Source: Haloarcula rubra | GTDB taxonomy: Archaea > Halobacteriota > Halobacteria > Halobacteriales > Haloarculaceae | Assembly: GCF_019599465.1 (NCBI RefSeq) | Contig: NZ_RKLR01000005.1 | Location: 186,001 to 250,000 of the forward strand | Direction: 5' to 3' | DNA: 64,000 nt | Shown: positions 37,525 through 49,822 of the stretch, one piece after another | Layout: every line of letters begins with the position of its first letter | Numbering within the stretch: position 1 is the first letter of the stretch | Program-made: the position numbers and the translations under genes | Notes under the pieces: model-generated | What the model was told of the DNA's origin: nothing | The model's database searches: none | Seen by the model: the letters and a program-made list of their open reading frames with translations, nothing else

Positions 37525-38279
37525 GCGCGCCGGACGACGAGCACGGAGAGGTCGGAGAAGGGCGTGTCGCCCGCACCGTCGCCGCCGGCGTGGTCGGCGA
37601 GCGCCGACAGGGTGGTCTCGGTGCTCGCCTCGTCGTCGTGTGTCAGTCGCTCGTAGACGATGGCCGTGAGGTCGGGGGCCGCGCCCGCGTCGAGGAGGTC
37701 GGCGGCGACGTCGCCGGGCATCACGTCGTAGGGACGGGGCAACACCAGCAGGTGGCGCTCGCCGACGTCGCGGCGGAGTCGCTCGCGGTCGGCCGAGAGG
37801 TCGCCGCTCTTGTGGAGCGTGACGAACGTCGCGTCCTCCATCGGCGTCCGCGCACGACTCGCCGCCATCTGGAGCGACGAGATACCGGGGACGACCCGGA
37901 CCGGCGCGTCGACGGCGCGCTGGACCTTCCCGACGAACTGGTAGCCCGAGTGGTTCGGGTCGCCCATCAGGACGGCCGCCCCCCGCTCGCCCGCGGCAAC
38001 GCGGTCGGCGAACGTCGCCAGCGTCGCGCCCTCGTCGCGGTAGCCACAGGTCAGCAGGTCGGCGTCGGTGCGGGCGGCGACGAACTCGACGACCGTCTCG
38101 AACCCGACGACCACGTCGGCCTCGCGGATGGCTCGCTCGCCCCGTGGCGTGAGGTATTCGAGGTTCCCCGGCCCGATGCCGACGGCGTGAACCGGGTCGG
38201 CGGCGTCGGGGTCCTCCGGGGCCGCGGCCGCGAACGTCGCCGGGTCGGGTCCCGAATCGAGGTCGTAGTCGTCAGCCAT
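37521..38279 (-). CDS. cbiE: Cobalt-precorrin-7 (C5)-methyltransferase
   Basis: A 252-residue SAM-dependent tetrapyrrole methylase. HAVGIGPGNLEYLTPRGERAI (from residue 31) is the first SAM loop, VLMGDPNHSGYQF the second, and VRVVPGISSLQMAASR the third. The LHKSGDLSADRERL and LLVLPRPYDVMPGDVAADL segments fit CbiE, which methylates C5 and works with CbiT (C15). It is the last gene of the cobN-cbiC-cbiE operon and overlaps cbiC by 8 bp. The acidic 30-residue N-terminal tail is a halophilic addition. Confidence 0.92.
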   Translation of the reverse strand: MADDYDLDSGPDPATFAAAAPEDPDAADPVHAVGIGPGNLEYLTPRGERAIREADVVVGFETVVEFVAARTDADLLTCGYRDEGATLATFADRVAAGERGAAVLMGDPNHSGYQFVGKVQRAVDAPVRVVPGISSLQMAASRARTPMEDATFVTLHKSGDLSADRERLRRDVGERHLLVLPRPYDVMPGDVAADLLDAGAAPDLTAIVYERLTHDDEASTETTLSALADHAGGDGAGDTPFSDLSVLVVRRA

Positions 38280-39010
38280 CGAGGTCGACCGCTCCCTCGC
38301 GAACGTCGCTCGCGACGTGCACCAACTCGTTCGTGAGTCCCGCGGCCAGTCCGGAGCCGCCGCGACGGCCGACGTTCGTGATGGCCGGGACGCCGTGGTC
38401 GGCCGCCACGTCTCGGAGCCGTTTCCGGCTCTCGGCGGCCTTCACGAACCCGACCGGCGTGGCGACGACGACGGCGGGCCGGGTCCCGTCCTCGATGCAG
38501 TCGGCCAGCGCGAGCGCCGCCGTCGGTGCGTTACCCACGACGGCAATAGAATCGTCGTACACGCCTTCTCTGTCGATTTCGAGGACCGAGGCGGCGGTCC
38601 GGGTCATCCCCGTCTCGGCCGCGAGGTCGGCCCCGTTGCCGATGGCCTTCCGGACCGGGCAGTCGTGGCCCCGGCCGGTGATACCGGCTTTGACCATCGT
38701 GATGTCGGTGACGATGGGCGCCTCGTCGAGGACCGCACGCGCGCCCGCCCGGACCGGTTCGGCGTCGTCGGTGCCGGTGAAGCGGACGAGGTGCTGGAAC
38801 TCCGGATCGCCGGTCGCGTGGACGGCCTTCTGTCGCATCCGGTCGGCCAGCGTCTCGTCGAGGACCAGTTCGCGCACGCGGTCCATCGACGTCTCCGCGA
38901 TGTCCATCGCGTTCTCGGTGGTCGCGCCGAGGTCGGCGTAGTCCTCGAACTCCGTCCCGTCCTCGGCGGCTTCGCCGCCTCCGTCTCGCGAATCCTCCGG
39001 ATTCGCGCTC

Positions 39011-39021
<11 letters not shown>
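38272..39021 (-). CDS. cbiC: Cobalt-precorrin-8 methylmutase
   Basis: A 249-residue precorrin-8X methylmutase that moves a methyl group from C11 to C12 to give cobyrinate. The catalytic His is in KAVHATGDPEF. DITMVKAGI, AVVGNAPTAAL, and VVVATPVGFVKAAESR are family motifs. ATG 39021 is preferred over an adjacent GTG. The start overlaps the end of cobN by 11 bp. The first 25 codons contain two hairpins and encode an SANPEDSRDGGG-type tail not needed for the fold. Confidence 0.93.
38965..38979. repeat. Hairpin in cbiC 5' coding region
   Basis: GGCGGC-ttc-GCCGCC, a perfect 6-bp stem with a 3-nt loop inside the nonconserved N-terminal tail of CbiC. Confidence 0.5.
38987..39007. repeat. Hairpin at the cobN-cbiC junction
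   Basis: CGCGAATCC-tcc-GGATTCGCG, a perfect 9-bp stem close to the cbiC start. It is likely to form in the mRNA and may tune translation of cbiC relative to cobN. Confidence 0.55.
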
Positions 39022-43024
<4,003 letters not shown>

Positions 43025-43050
43025 AAAGTTGTTAAACTCCCGTTTGCTCT

Positions 43051-43070
43051 AATACAAGTATGATTGTATT
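43051..43070. promoter_or_regulatory. Cobalamin-locus dyad operator 2 (cobN / chelatase divergent promoter)
   Basis: AATACAA-gtatga-TTGTATT, perfect 7-bp arms. It starts 27 bp upstream of the cobN ATG and covers the ATG (43060) of the divergent chelatase gene, so one bound protein could block both transcripts. Confidence 0.7.
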
Positions 43071-45129
43071 CGGTACGGGCAAAAAAGCTTCGCAGGGGCC
43101 GTCGTTCGAGGCCGTGGTCGGCCAACGGGACCTCAAGGACGGACTGCTGGCAGTCGCCGCCGACGATAGCCTCGACGGGTTGCTGATTCGCGGCGAGAAG
43201 GGCACCGCGAAGTCGACGACGGTGCGGGCGCTGGCGGACCTGCTGCCGAGCCAGCGGGTCGTCGCCGACTGCCTGTACGGCTGTCCGCCCGACGACGCCG
43301 ACCGGCAGTGTGCGGACTGTCGGGAGCGTGCCGACCCGCCAGTCGAGGAGCGGTCGGTGCCGCTCGTGACCCTCCCGCTGGGCGCGACCCGGGACAGGGT
43401 GGTCGGGACGCTCTCGGTGGCCGACGCGCTGGCCGGCGAGTACGAGTTCGACGCTGGCCTGCTGGCGCGGGCCAACCGCGGCGTCCTCTACGTCGACGAG
43501 GTGAACCTGCTGGACGACCACCTCGTGGACGTCCTGCTGGACGCGGCCGCCAGCGGGGTCAACCGCGTCGAACGCGACGGCGTGACAGTGACTCACCCCG
43601 CCGAGTTCACGCTCGTCGGGACGATGAACCCCGAGGAAGGCGAGTTGCGTCCGCAACTCCGCGACCGCTTCGCCCTCCAGACCGAGGTCACGGCCTGCGA
43701 GGCCGTCGAGGACCGCGTGACTATCATCGACCGTGCGCTGGGCGACGACGACGGTTCGGAGCCACGAACCGAGGCCGACCGCTCCCCCCGCGAGCGCCTG
43801 TTGACGGCCCGTAACCTGCTCGCCGACGTCACCCTCGCCCGCGAGTTCCGCGAGCAGATAGCCGAACTCTGTCGGGACGCCCGACTCGACGGCCACCGCG
43901 GCGACATCGCGACGGCGCGGGCGGCACGGGCCTTCGCCGCGCTCGACGGACGGACCACGGTGCTGGAGTCCGACGTGGAGCGGGCCGCCGAGTTCGCGCT
44001 CCCGCACCGCCTGACCTCCGAGCCGTTCGAGGAACCGCCGGACGTCGACGACGTCCTCGACGACCACTTCGAGGACGAGGAGGGAGAGAGCGAGACGGAC
44101 GAGGCAGAGAGCGACGGTGCGAGCGACGACGGGGAGTCCGACGCCGAGGCCGACGAGGGCGACGGGACGGACGAGTCGACCGGCGACTCGTCTACCGACG
44201 ACGACGGTCACGGGGACGACGCCGGCGGCAGTCCGGACGAGAGCGACCGGGACGGGTCACCAGCGCCCGCCGAGGGCGACGGTGATGCCGACGGCGACGA
44301 CGAACGAGAAGGCGACGACGAGGACACCGAAGAGGCGGCCCCGCCACTGCTCCCCGGGCAGTCTCGCGCGTCGGTCGGGGACAGCGACGCGCCGACGATG
44401 GACGCTCCCTCGGTCGACACCGACGGCGGCACGGCGAGTGGCCGAGCGAACGCGACCGGAACCGACCGCGGGGCGACGGTGCGGACGGAGCGCGCCGACT
44501 CCGAGCACGATGTGGACGCCGCGGCCTCTGTTCGGGCGGCGGCCAGACGCGGCGCGGACGGGGTCGAGTCCCGGGACCTCCGGCAATCGGTCCGCGCGGG
44601 CGACGCCGAGACGCTGGTCGTCTTCGCCGTCGACGCCAGCGCGTCGATGCGGCCGGCGATGCGGGCCGCGAAGGGGACGGTGATGGAGTTGCTGAAAGGC
44701 GCGTATCGGGCCCGCGACGCGGTGGCGTTCGTCACCTTCGCCGGCGAGGACGCCGACGTGGTGTTGCCGCCCACCGACAGCGTGACGCGGGCGGCCCGCC
44801 ACCTCAAGGACCTGCCGACCGGCGACCGGACGCCGCTCCCGGCAGGTCTGCGGACCGCGAGCGAGGTGGTGGCCCGAGCGGACCCGGACGCCGCCGTCGT
44901 CGTCCTCGTGACCGACGGCCGGGCGAACGTCGCCGAGGGCAGCCCGGTCGGTGAGACCCGCGAGGCGGCGCGAACGCTCGACGCAGTCGCCGACCGGACG
45001 CTCGTCGTCGACGCGGGAGACGACGGGCGCGCGGGGGTGACCGACCTCGTCGCCGGCGAGACGGCCGCCGACGTGGTCCCGCTGTCGGCACTCAGCGCCG
45101 AGTTCGTCGACGCCGCCGCCGACCGGTGA
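43060..45129 (+). CDS. ChlI/ChlD-type chelatase ATPase and VWA subunit for cobalt insertion
   Basis: A 689-residue fusion of an AAA+ domain and a von Willebrand A domain, as in BchI plus BchD. It is the likely motor for CobN. Walker A is GEKGTAKST (45-53) and Walker B is GVLYVDEVNLLDD. A four-cysteine insert C71-x3-C75-x8-C84-x2-C87 may bind zinc. Sensor GTMNPEEGELRPQLRDRF follows. Residues about 330-450 are an extremely acidic linker, then the VWA domain with the MIDAS motif DASAS (near 527). The start ATG lies inside dyad operator 2, so the transcript must be leaderless or nearly so. Confidence 0.9.
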   Translation: MIVFGTGKKASQGPSFEAVVGQRDLKDGLLAVAADDSLDGLLIRGEKGTAKSTTVRALADLLPSQRVVADCLYGCPPDDADRQCADCRERADPPVEERSVPLVTLPLGATRDRVVGTLSVADALAGEYEFDAGLLARANRGVLYVDEVNLLDDHLVDVLLDAAASGVNRVERDGVTVTHPAEFTLVGTMNPEEGELRPQLRDRFALQTEVTACEAVEDRVTIIDRALGDDDGSEPRTEADRSPRERLLTARNLLADVTLAREFREQIAELCRDARLDGHRGDIATARAARAFAALDGRTTVLESDVERAAEFALPHRLTSEPFEEPPDVDDVLDDHFEDEEGESETDEAESDGASDDGESDAEADEGDGTDESTGDSSTDDDGHGDDAGGSPDESDRDGSPAPAEGDGDADGDDEREGDDEDTEEAAPPLLPGQSRASVGDSDAPTMDAPSVDTDGGTASGRANATGTDRGATVRTERADSEHDVDAAASVRAAARRGADGVESRDLRQSVRAGDAETLVVFAVDASASMRPAMRAAKGTVMELLKGAYRARDAVAFVTFAGEDADVVLPPTDSVTRAARHLKDLPTGDRTPLPAGLRTASEVVARADPDAAVVVLVTDGRANVAEGSPVGETREAARTLDAVADRTLVVDAGDDGRAGVTDLVAGETAADVVPLSALSAEFVDAAADR

Positions 45130-45143
45130 GGTGAGGCGGAAGT

Positions 45144-45163
45144 TTTACAACCTTACTTGTTCT
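45144..45163. promoter_or_regulatory. Cobalamin-locus dyad operator 3 (cbtBA)
   Basis: TTTACAA-ccttac-TTGTTCT, symmetric in the TACAA/TTGT core, overlapping the TTTTAC TATA-like element and ending 20 bp before the cbtB ATG. A second, overlapping dyad TACTTG-N9-CAAGTA lies at its right side. Confidence 0.6.
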
Positions 45164-45182
45164 GTTAGCAAGTAGAATTTCA

Positions 45183-45371
45183 ATGCAGGCAACCGACGAC
45201 AGCGTCTCCAACCGCATCGAACGCGCCAGAGCCAGTCTCACCGGCACACAGGTCGCCGTGGCGCTCGCGCTAGTGGCCGCGCTCGGCTTCACGCTCCTGT
45301 TCGTGCAGGACCCGATGCTCCACGACTCGCTGCACAACTTCCGCCACAGCGCCGGCATCACCTGTCACTGA
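45183..45371 (+). CDS. cbtB: Cobalt transporter small subunit CbtB
   Basis: A 62-residue protein with one hydrophobic helix (VAVALALVAALGFTLLFV) and the C-terminal histidine-rich metal site HDSLHNFRHSAGITCH typical of CbtB. It works with CbtA in cobalt uptake. The stop and the cbtA ATG share one base (TGATG). Confidence 0.93.
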   Translation: MQATDDSVSNRIERARASLTGTQVAVALALVAALGFTLLFVQDPMLHDSLHNFRHSAGITCH

Positions 45372-46078
45372 TGGCGACCGACCACCTCGAACGCGGCGCG
45401 CTGGCCGGCGTCGCCGGCGGCCTCGTGTACGGCCTGTTCGTCGCGACGGTCGGCAACAGTTTCACCGCCGGTCTGGAGACGTTCGAACACGGCCACGGCG
45501 GGAGCGGCCCGGTCGTCTCGGGGCTGACGACGACGATCACGAGCGTCGGCGGCGGCGTTTTCTGGGGACTGCTGTTCGGCGTCGCCGTCTTCGGTATCGG
45601 GTACTACTTCCTCGAACCGGCGCTGCCCGGCACCGGAGCGACGAGACGGCTGGCGCTCGCCGGCGCGGGCTTTCTCACCGTCTCCGGCGCGCCGTGGCTC
45701 GTCCTGCCGCCACAGCCTCCGGGCGTCGAGCAGGCTCTGTCGACGGAGACGCGACTGGCGTGGTACGGCGGCCTGATGCTCGCCGGGGCGCTGGTCGCCG
45801 TGGCCTGTGGGGTCGCGTACCGGAGAGCGTCCTCCCGCTCCCGGCCCGTCACCGTCGCGGCGACGCTCGCACCGCTCGCGTTGCTGGCAATCCCCGTCGT
45901 CCTCTCCCCAGCGAATCCCGTCCACGGCGACGTGCCGGCGGCGCTGGTCGCGGCCTACCGCTGGACGGTCGTGTTCGGGCAGTCGGTGCTGTGGGGGACG
46001 CTCGCGGCTGCTCACACGTGGCTGGGTGAGTCGGCGACGACCAGCGTCGACACCGACTACCCCGCGACGGCGGACTGA
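45371..46078 (+). CDS. cbtA: Cobalt transporter subunit CbtA
   Basis: A 235-residue membrane protein with five or six hydrophobic segments. The N-terminal RGALAGVAGGLVYGLFVATV, the histidine-containing ETFEHGHGGS loop and PWLVLPPQPPGVEQ are CbtA marks. It is predicted to import cobalt for the cobalamin pathway encoded around it. It is translationally coupled to cbtB and ends one base before a convergent small zinc-ribbon gene. Confidence 0.92.
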   Translation: MATDHLERGALAGVAGGLVYGLFVATVGNSFTAGLETFEHGHGGSGPVVSGLTTTITSVGGGVFWGLLFGVAVFGIGYYFLEPALPGTGATRRLALAGAGFLTVSGAPWLVLPPQPPGVEQALSTETRLAWYGGLMLAGALVAVACGVAYRRASSRSRPVTVAATLAPLALLAIPVVLSPANPVHGDVPAALVAAYRWTVVFGQSVLWGTLAAAHTWLGESATTSVDTDYPATAD

Positions 46079-46079
46079 A

Positions 46080-46247
46080 TCAGTTCTCGGCGGCCAGGTC
46101 GGCCCCGCATTCGGGGCACTCCTCAACGTCGTCCGGGACCGACTCTCCACAGGCCGGACACTCCGGGGTCCGGTGGTCCTCGGCCGCCTCGCTGGCCGTC
46201 TGTTTGAACTTCTCGACCTCTCGACCCGCCTTCTCGAAGAAGCCCAC
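46080..46247 (-). CDS. Small double-CxxC zinc-ribbon protein
   Basis: A 55-residue protein started by GTG 46247: GFFEKAGREVEKFKQTASEA, then CPACG (30-34) and CPECG (44-48). The amphipathic helix plus zinc ribbon design is common in haloarchaea. It is convergent with cbtA. The function is unknown. Confidence 0.7.
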   Translation of the reverse strand: MGFFEKAGREVEKFKQTASEAAEDHRTPECPACGESVPDDVEECPECGADLAAEN

Positions 46248-46345
46248 GCTAGGCACCTCCGGTCGCGTCGTCGTCGGTCGTCGGACTGTCCATATCTCGG
46301 CAACGGACGGTAGCGGCAAAAGGTTCGGGTCGGTCGGTGCGAGCG

Positions 46346-47572
46346 TCACTCGATGGAAAACCGGTGCAGTCGATACGCACCGCGTTCGCGGCCCTCGTCG
46401 TGGTAGACGACGGGTTCCTCGACGGCGACGACAGTCCCGTCGTCGACGGCCGTCGCGGTGACGACGCCCGCCGTGTCGTGGGTCGCCACTCGACCGGCGA
46501 GCGTGTCGTAGACGCGGACTGCGTGGGCGTCGGGGTCGCGGTCCCGGAAGTGCTGGGCACCCGGCACGGCGACCAGCGAGTCGTCGCTCCCCAGACCGCT
46601 CGCGAACCCGCCGACTGGGCCGGTCCACCGCTCTGTTCCTTCGAGGGAAACACCGACCGCGGTGTGTTCGCGGGGGTGCCTCGCGTCCGTCTCGCGCCCC
46701 TCCTCTGGATAGGTGTTGCCCGTCACGAACACCGCACCGTCGTGGGTCGCGTGAACGTGGTTCGGATAGGCGTACACCGTCTCGCCGTCCACGTCCCGCG
46801 GCGTCGCCAGCGGGACGCGCCAGCGTTCGGCACCGCCCGCTTCGAGGCGGTAGCCACAGTAGTCGCCGTGGCTCGTGACGACGGCGCCCGAATCGAGGAG
46901 CGTCACGTCGCCGACCCGGCGCTGGCCCTCGGTACCGGGGTCCCACATCCAGCGTGGCGTCCCGTCGCCGGCGTCGAGGACGGCGAGGCCGTGCTGGTGG
47001 TCGCCGGGACAGCGGTTGTACGCCACCGCGAGACGCCCCTCGCGGACCGACAGGGCGATGGGGGAGGCGTCGGTCCGGTAGGTCCAGTCGATATCGCCGT
47101 CGGGTGCGAACGTGTAGACGACGCTCTCGAAGGTGCGCTCGCCGTCCGACCCCCGTTCGTAGCGGCGCGCGGCCGCGTACAGTCGGTCGCCGTCGCTCGC
47201 GAGGCTGGCGACGAACGGCAGGAGAAAGCGCGTCTCGTTCTGTGGCGTGCCCACGTCCGCGCGCGTCTCGTAGCGCCAGCGGACGCGTCCGTCTGCGTCG
47301 TGACAGCGTATCTCGCCGCGGGCGCTGCGCTCGCCGACGACCCAGCCACGTCCGAACCGTTCCGCCGCGACGACGCTCCGCTCGCCGTCGCTCTCGTGGT
47401 GCCACCGGACCGTCGGGCGCGTCTTCGAGACGTCGACCGCACGCAGGTCGCCGTCTGCGGTGCCGACGAGTGCGGTGCCGTCCGCGACGGCGACAGCGGA
47501 GCGGCGGCCCTGTTGGCGAGAGCGTGCCGGCGCCACCGCTCCCAGCGAGACGGTCGGCGCGTGTTCACTCAT
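46346..47572 (-). CDS. PQQ-like beta-propeller repeat protein of the cbi operon
   Basis: A 408-residue protein made of seven or eight beta-propeller blades with recurring tryptophans (VRWRYET, DIDWTYRT, PRWMWDPG, ERWRVPLA, ERWTGPVG). There is no signal peptide, so it stays in the cytoplasm, unlike most PQQ enzymes. Its start overlaps the DUF3209 gene by 8 bp, making it the last gene of the long cbi operon. A scaffold or binding role for a corrinoid intermediate or enzyme complex is an inference only. Confidence 0.8.
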   Translation of the reverse strand: MSEHAPTVSLGAVAPARSRQQGRRSAVAVADGTALVGTADGDLRAVDVSKTRPTVRWHHESDGERSVVAAERFGRGWVVGERSARGEIRCHDADGRVRWRYETRADVGTPQNETRFLLPFVASLASDGDRLYAAARRYERGSDGERTFESVVYTFAPDGDIDWTYRTDASPIALSVREGRLAVAYNRCPGDHQHGLAVLDAGDGTPRWMWDPGTEGQRRVGDVTLLDSGAVVTSHGDYCGYRLEAGGAERWRVPLATPRDVDGETVYAYPNHVHATHDGAVFVTGNTYPEEGRETDARHPREHTAVGVSLEGTERWTGPVGGFASGLGSDDSLVAVPGAQHFRDRDPDAHAVRVYDTLAGRVATHDTAGVVTATAVDDGTVVAVEEPVVYHDEGRERGAYRLHRFSIE

Positions 47573-47936
47573 CGACGGGGAACGCCTCGTGGAGGACGTC
47601 GTGGGCCTCGCCCAGCCCCACGAGGACGTCCTCGCCCTGCGTCGTCAGCCGTTTGACCGCTCGTTCGGCGTCGCGCACCGCGACGAGGCGGCCCCGGAGG
47701 TAGTCGTACTCGGGGTCGTCGCTGTCCGTACGTGCGATTTCCTCCTCTAAATCGACGAGCGCCGCGTCGAGGTGGCGCTCGACGTCGGCCAGCGTGTCGG
47801 CGTCGGCGAGCGCCTCGATGGGGCCGCTCATGTGGCCCTCCAGTTCTTGTTCCGCGTGCTGGCGCGCGTGGTCGTCTTCGGTACCGAGAACGTTCATGAG
47901 GCCCAGTCTGAGGGCCTCGATTTCGTAGCAGCTCAT
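47565..47936 (-). CDS. DUF3209 family protein
   Basis: A 123-residue, all-helical acidic protein. It starts MSCYEIEALRLGLMNVLGTE and has helices HARQHAEQELEGHM and VERHLDAALVDLEEEIAR. DUF3209 proteins are found in archaeal and some bacterial cobalamin gene clusters without a proven role. The His and Cys near the N-terminus could bind metal. It sits between cbiX and the beta-propeller gene in one operon. Confidence 0.85.
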   Translation of the reverse strand: MSCYEIEALRLGLMNVLGTEDDHARQHAEQELEGHMSGPIEALADADTLADVERHLDAALVDLEEEIARTDSDDPEYDYLRGRLVAVRDAERAVKRLTTQGEDVLVGLGEAHDVLHEAFPVDE

Positions 47937-47942
47937 AGTGTA

Positions 47943-49166
47943 TCAGAGCGTCTGGTCGACTAACTCGCTCACGATTCGGTCGCGGTCCAGATGCGACGAG
48001 ACGATACCGTCGGCGTCGTCCTCGCCCACGCCGCCGTACCAGACGCCGTCCGGGTAGACGGCGACCATCGGCCCCTCGCCACAGCGACCCAGACAGGACG
48101 ACCGGGTGATGCGGGCGTCGCACTGGTCGCTGTCGCGGGCGGCCTGCCGGAGGCGTTCGAGGACGGCGGGCGCGCCGTCCTGCGCGCAGGTCTGGTTCGT
48201 ACAGACCGCGACGTGTTTCTCCGGGGGGTCGTGGACGTGCGGGTCGTCGTCGACGTCCTCACGGTCGGCGTGTTCGGCCTGATGGGTCAGCGCCCGGAGC
48301 ATGGCACGGGCGCCGCCTTGGTCGGCCTCGTATCCGTCGAGTTCCACCTTGTACTTGCAGGTGTCACAGGACATCTCGACGCTCCCCGTCCGCGCTTCCT
48401 GCCAGCGGTCGCCGAGCACGTCGAGCAGGCGCGGGTCGGTGCCGAGGGGTTCGCCGTAGGCGACGTCGACGTAGGGGTACTCCTCGTCGAACTCGTCGGC
48501 CCCGTCCTTGATGCGCCCGGTCAGCACGCCGTCGCCGAGCATGTACGGCAGGACGACGACGGCGTCGGGCCGGGTCTTCGCGAGGTCGTGGAGCGTCTCG
48601 TCCAACAGCGGTTCGGTGACGCCGACGAACGACGCCTCGACCCGCGAGAACGCTCGCCCCTCGTACAGCAGGCGAGCGAGTTTGTGGACGTCGGCGTTGG
48701 CGTCGGGGTCCGACGACCCGCGGGCACACAGCACCACGGCCACGTCGTCGGCCTCGCGGTCGACGCCCAACTCGGCTTCGACGGCGGCCGCCCGGTCGTC
48801 CAGTAGGTCGAGGATGGCCGGGTGGACGCCCAGATGCGCGCCGTTGTCGATGGTCAGGTTCGGATGGGCCTCGCGGGCCTGCTGGACCGCCAGCGGCACG
48901 TCGTTCTTGACGTGGCTGGCGGCAAAGAGGGAGAGGTGGACGACGGTCACCTGCGACACCGTCGAGGCCAGCCCCGCGATGGCCTCGTCGATGGCCGGCT
49001 CGGCCAGTTCGAGGAAGGCGGCGTCGACCGGGATGCCCAGTCGGCCTTCGAGGGCGGCCGCGAGTTCACGCACCTGTTCGTTGGACTTCTCGCGCCGGGA
49101 GCCGTGGCCGGCCAGCAGGACCGCTTCGTCGTCGAGGCCGTCGGGGGAAGTGGTCGCTTCGCTCAT
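47943..49166 (-). CDS. cbiX: Sirohydrochlorin cobaltochelatase CbiX fused to a 2Fe-2S ferredoxin domain
   Basis: A 407-residue long CbiX. The first lobe has the catalytic VLLAGHGSRREKSNEQ (16-31) and the second VVLCARGSSDPDANADVHKL, where His is replaced by Arg. After EMSCDTCKYKVELDGY a C-terminal thioredoxin-like 2Fe-2S domain contributes VAVCTNQTCAQDG and SSCLGRCGEGP. It inserts cobalt into sirohydrochlorin at the start of the early-cobalt route. It overlaps the next gene upstream by four bases (ATGA). Confidence 0.92.
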   Translation of the reverse strand: MSEATTSPDGLDDEAVLLAGHGSRREKSNEQVRELAAALEGRLGIPVDAAFLELAEPAIDEAIAGLASTVSQVTVVHLSLFAASHVKNDVPLAVQQAREAHPNLTIDNGAHLGVHPAILDLLDDRAAAVEAELGVDREADDVAVVLCARGSSDPDANADVHKLARLLYEGRAFSRVEASFVGVTEPLLDETLHDLAKTRPDAVVVLPYMLGDGVLTGRIKDGADEFDEEYPYVDVAYGEPLGTDPRLLDVLGDRWQEARTGSVEMSCDTCKYKVELDGYEADQGGARAMLRALTHQAEHADREDVDDDPHVHDPPEKHVAVCTNQTCAQDGAPAVLERLRQAARDSDQCDARITRSSCLGRCGEGPMVAVYPDGVWYGGVGEDDADGIVSSHLDRDRIVSELVDQTL

Positions 49167-49822
49167 CGGACTCTCTCGACGCTCTTTCGGAGCTTCCGCC
49201 GTCGACTCGGCGCGAACAGCCCCGTGTTTTCGCTCCCTTCGTAGAGCCAGTCGGCCAGTGCGGGGACGGCGTCGTCGTCGACGCCGAACCAGTAGCCCGA
49301 CGAGGCGTCGGCGAGGCCGTCGTACGGCGCGTCGACGGGGGCGCTGTCGAGGAGCGACTGGACGGTCCGGAGGAGACGCTCGTCTTCGTGGACGAACGAG
49401 ACGCCCACCGCCGCGTCGTCAGACTTGAAACACACCGTGCCACACCCCTCCAGCAGCCCTCGGAGGAGTTGTCGGCCGTGGGCGGCGAGCGTGTCGAAGC
49501 GGTAGCCGCCGGCCGCCCCGTCGAACGGGAGACCCAGCGCGGCGCTGGCCCGGTCGGCGAGGCCACCGAGGACCTGCACCGTGTACTCGTCCTCGGTCCG
49601 GGTTATCGACGTGTCGTGGGCGTACGCGCGCTCGACGATGCGGTGGTCGGCCCGTTCGGCGCCAGCGATAGCGGCGAGTCGTCGGGCCGCCGTCTCGTCG
49701 CTCGTCCTGACGGTGACACAGTCGTCCTCACACTCCCCGTCTGCGGCGACCCGGCCCCAGAAGTACGCCGTCTCCGGGTGGGCCGCCAGCAGGTCGCTCG
49801 GCGCGCCGGTCTCGATGCTCAC
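49163..49822 (-). CDS. LAGLIDADG-like protein embedded in the cbi operon
   Basis: A 219-residue protein with two homing-endonuclease-like helices: TAYFWGRVAADG (18-29) and LLRGLLEGCGTVCFKS (near 117-132). Each is followed by strands as in LAGLIDADG enzymes. The first keeps the acidic D28; in the second the acidic residue is Cys, so nuclease activity is doubtful. The C-terminus PSRRRKLRKSVERVR is unusually basic for this organism. Four-base overlaps with both neighbours show it is a regular operon member, not an inserted element. I infer a domesticated DNA- or RNA-binding or enzyme-accessory role. Confidence 0.65.
   Translation of the reverse strand: MSIETGAPSDLLAAHPETAYFWGRVAADGECEDDCVTVRTSDETAARRLAAIAGAERADHRIVERAYAHDTSITRTEDEYTVQVLGGLADRASAALGLPFDGAAGGYRFDTLAAHGRQLLRGLLEGCGTVCFKSDDAAVGVSFVHEDERLLRTVQSLLDSAPVDAPYDGLADASSGYWFGVDDDAVPALADWLYEGSENTGLFAPSRRRKLRKSVERVR

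Noticed and set aside
49163-49822. Active homing endonuclease or intein insertion in the cbi operon
   Set aside because: One catalytic acid is Cys, flanking genes are intact with normal overlaps, and there is no split host gene.
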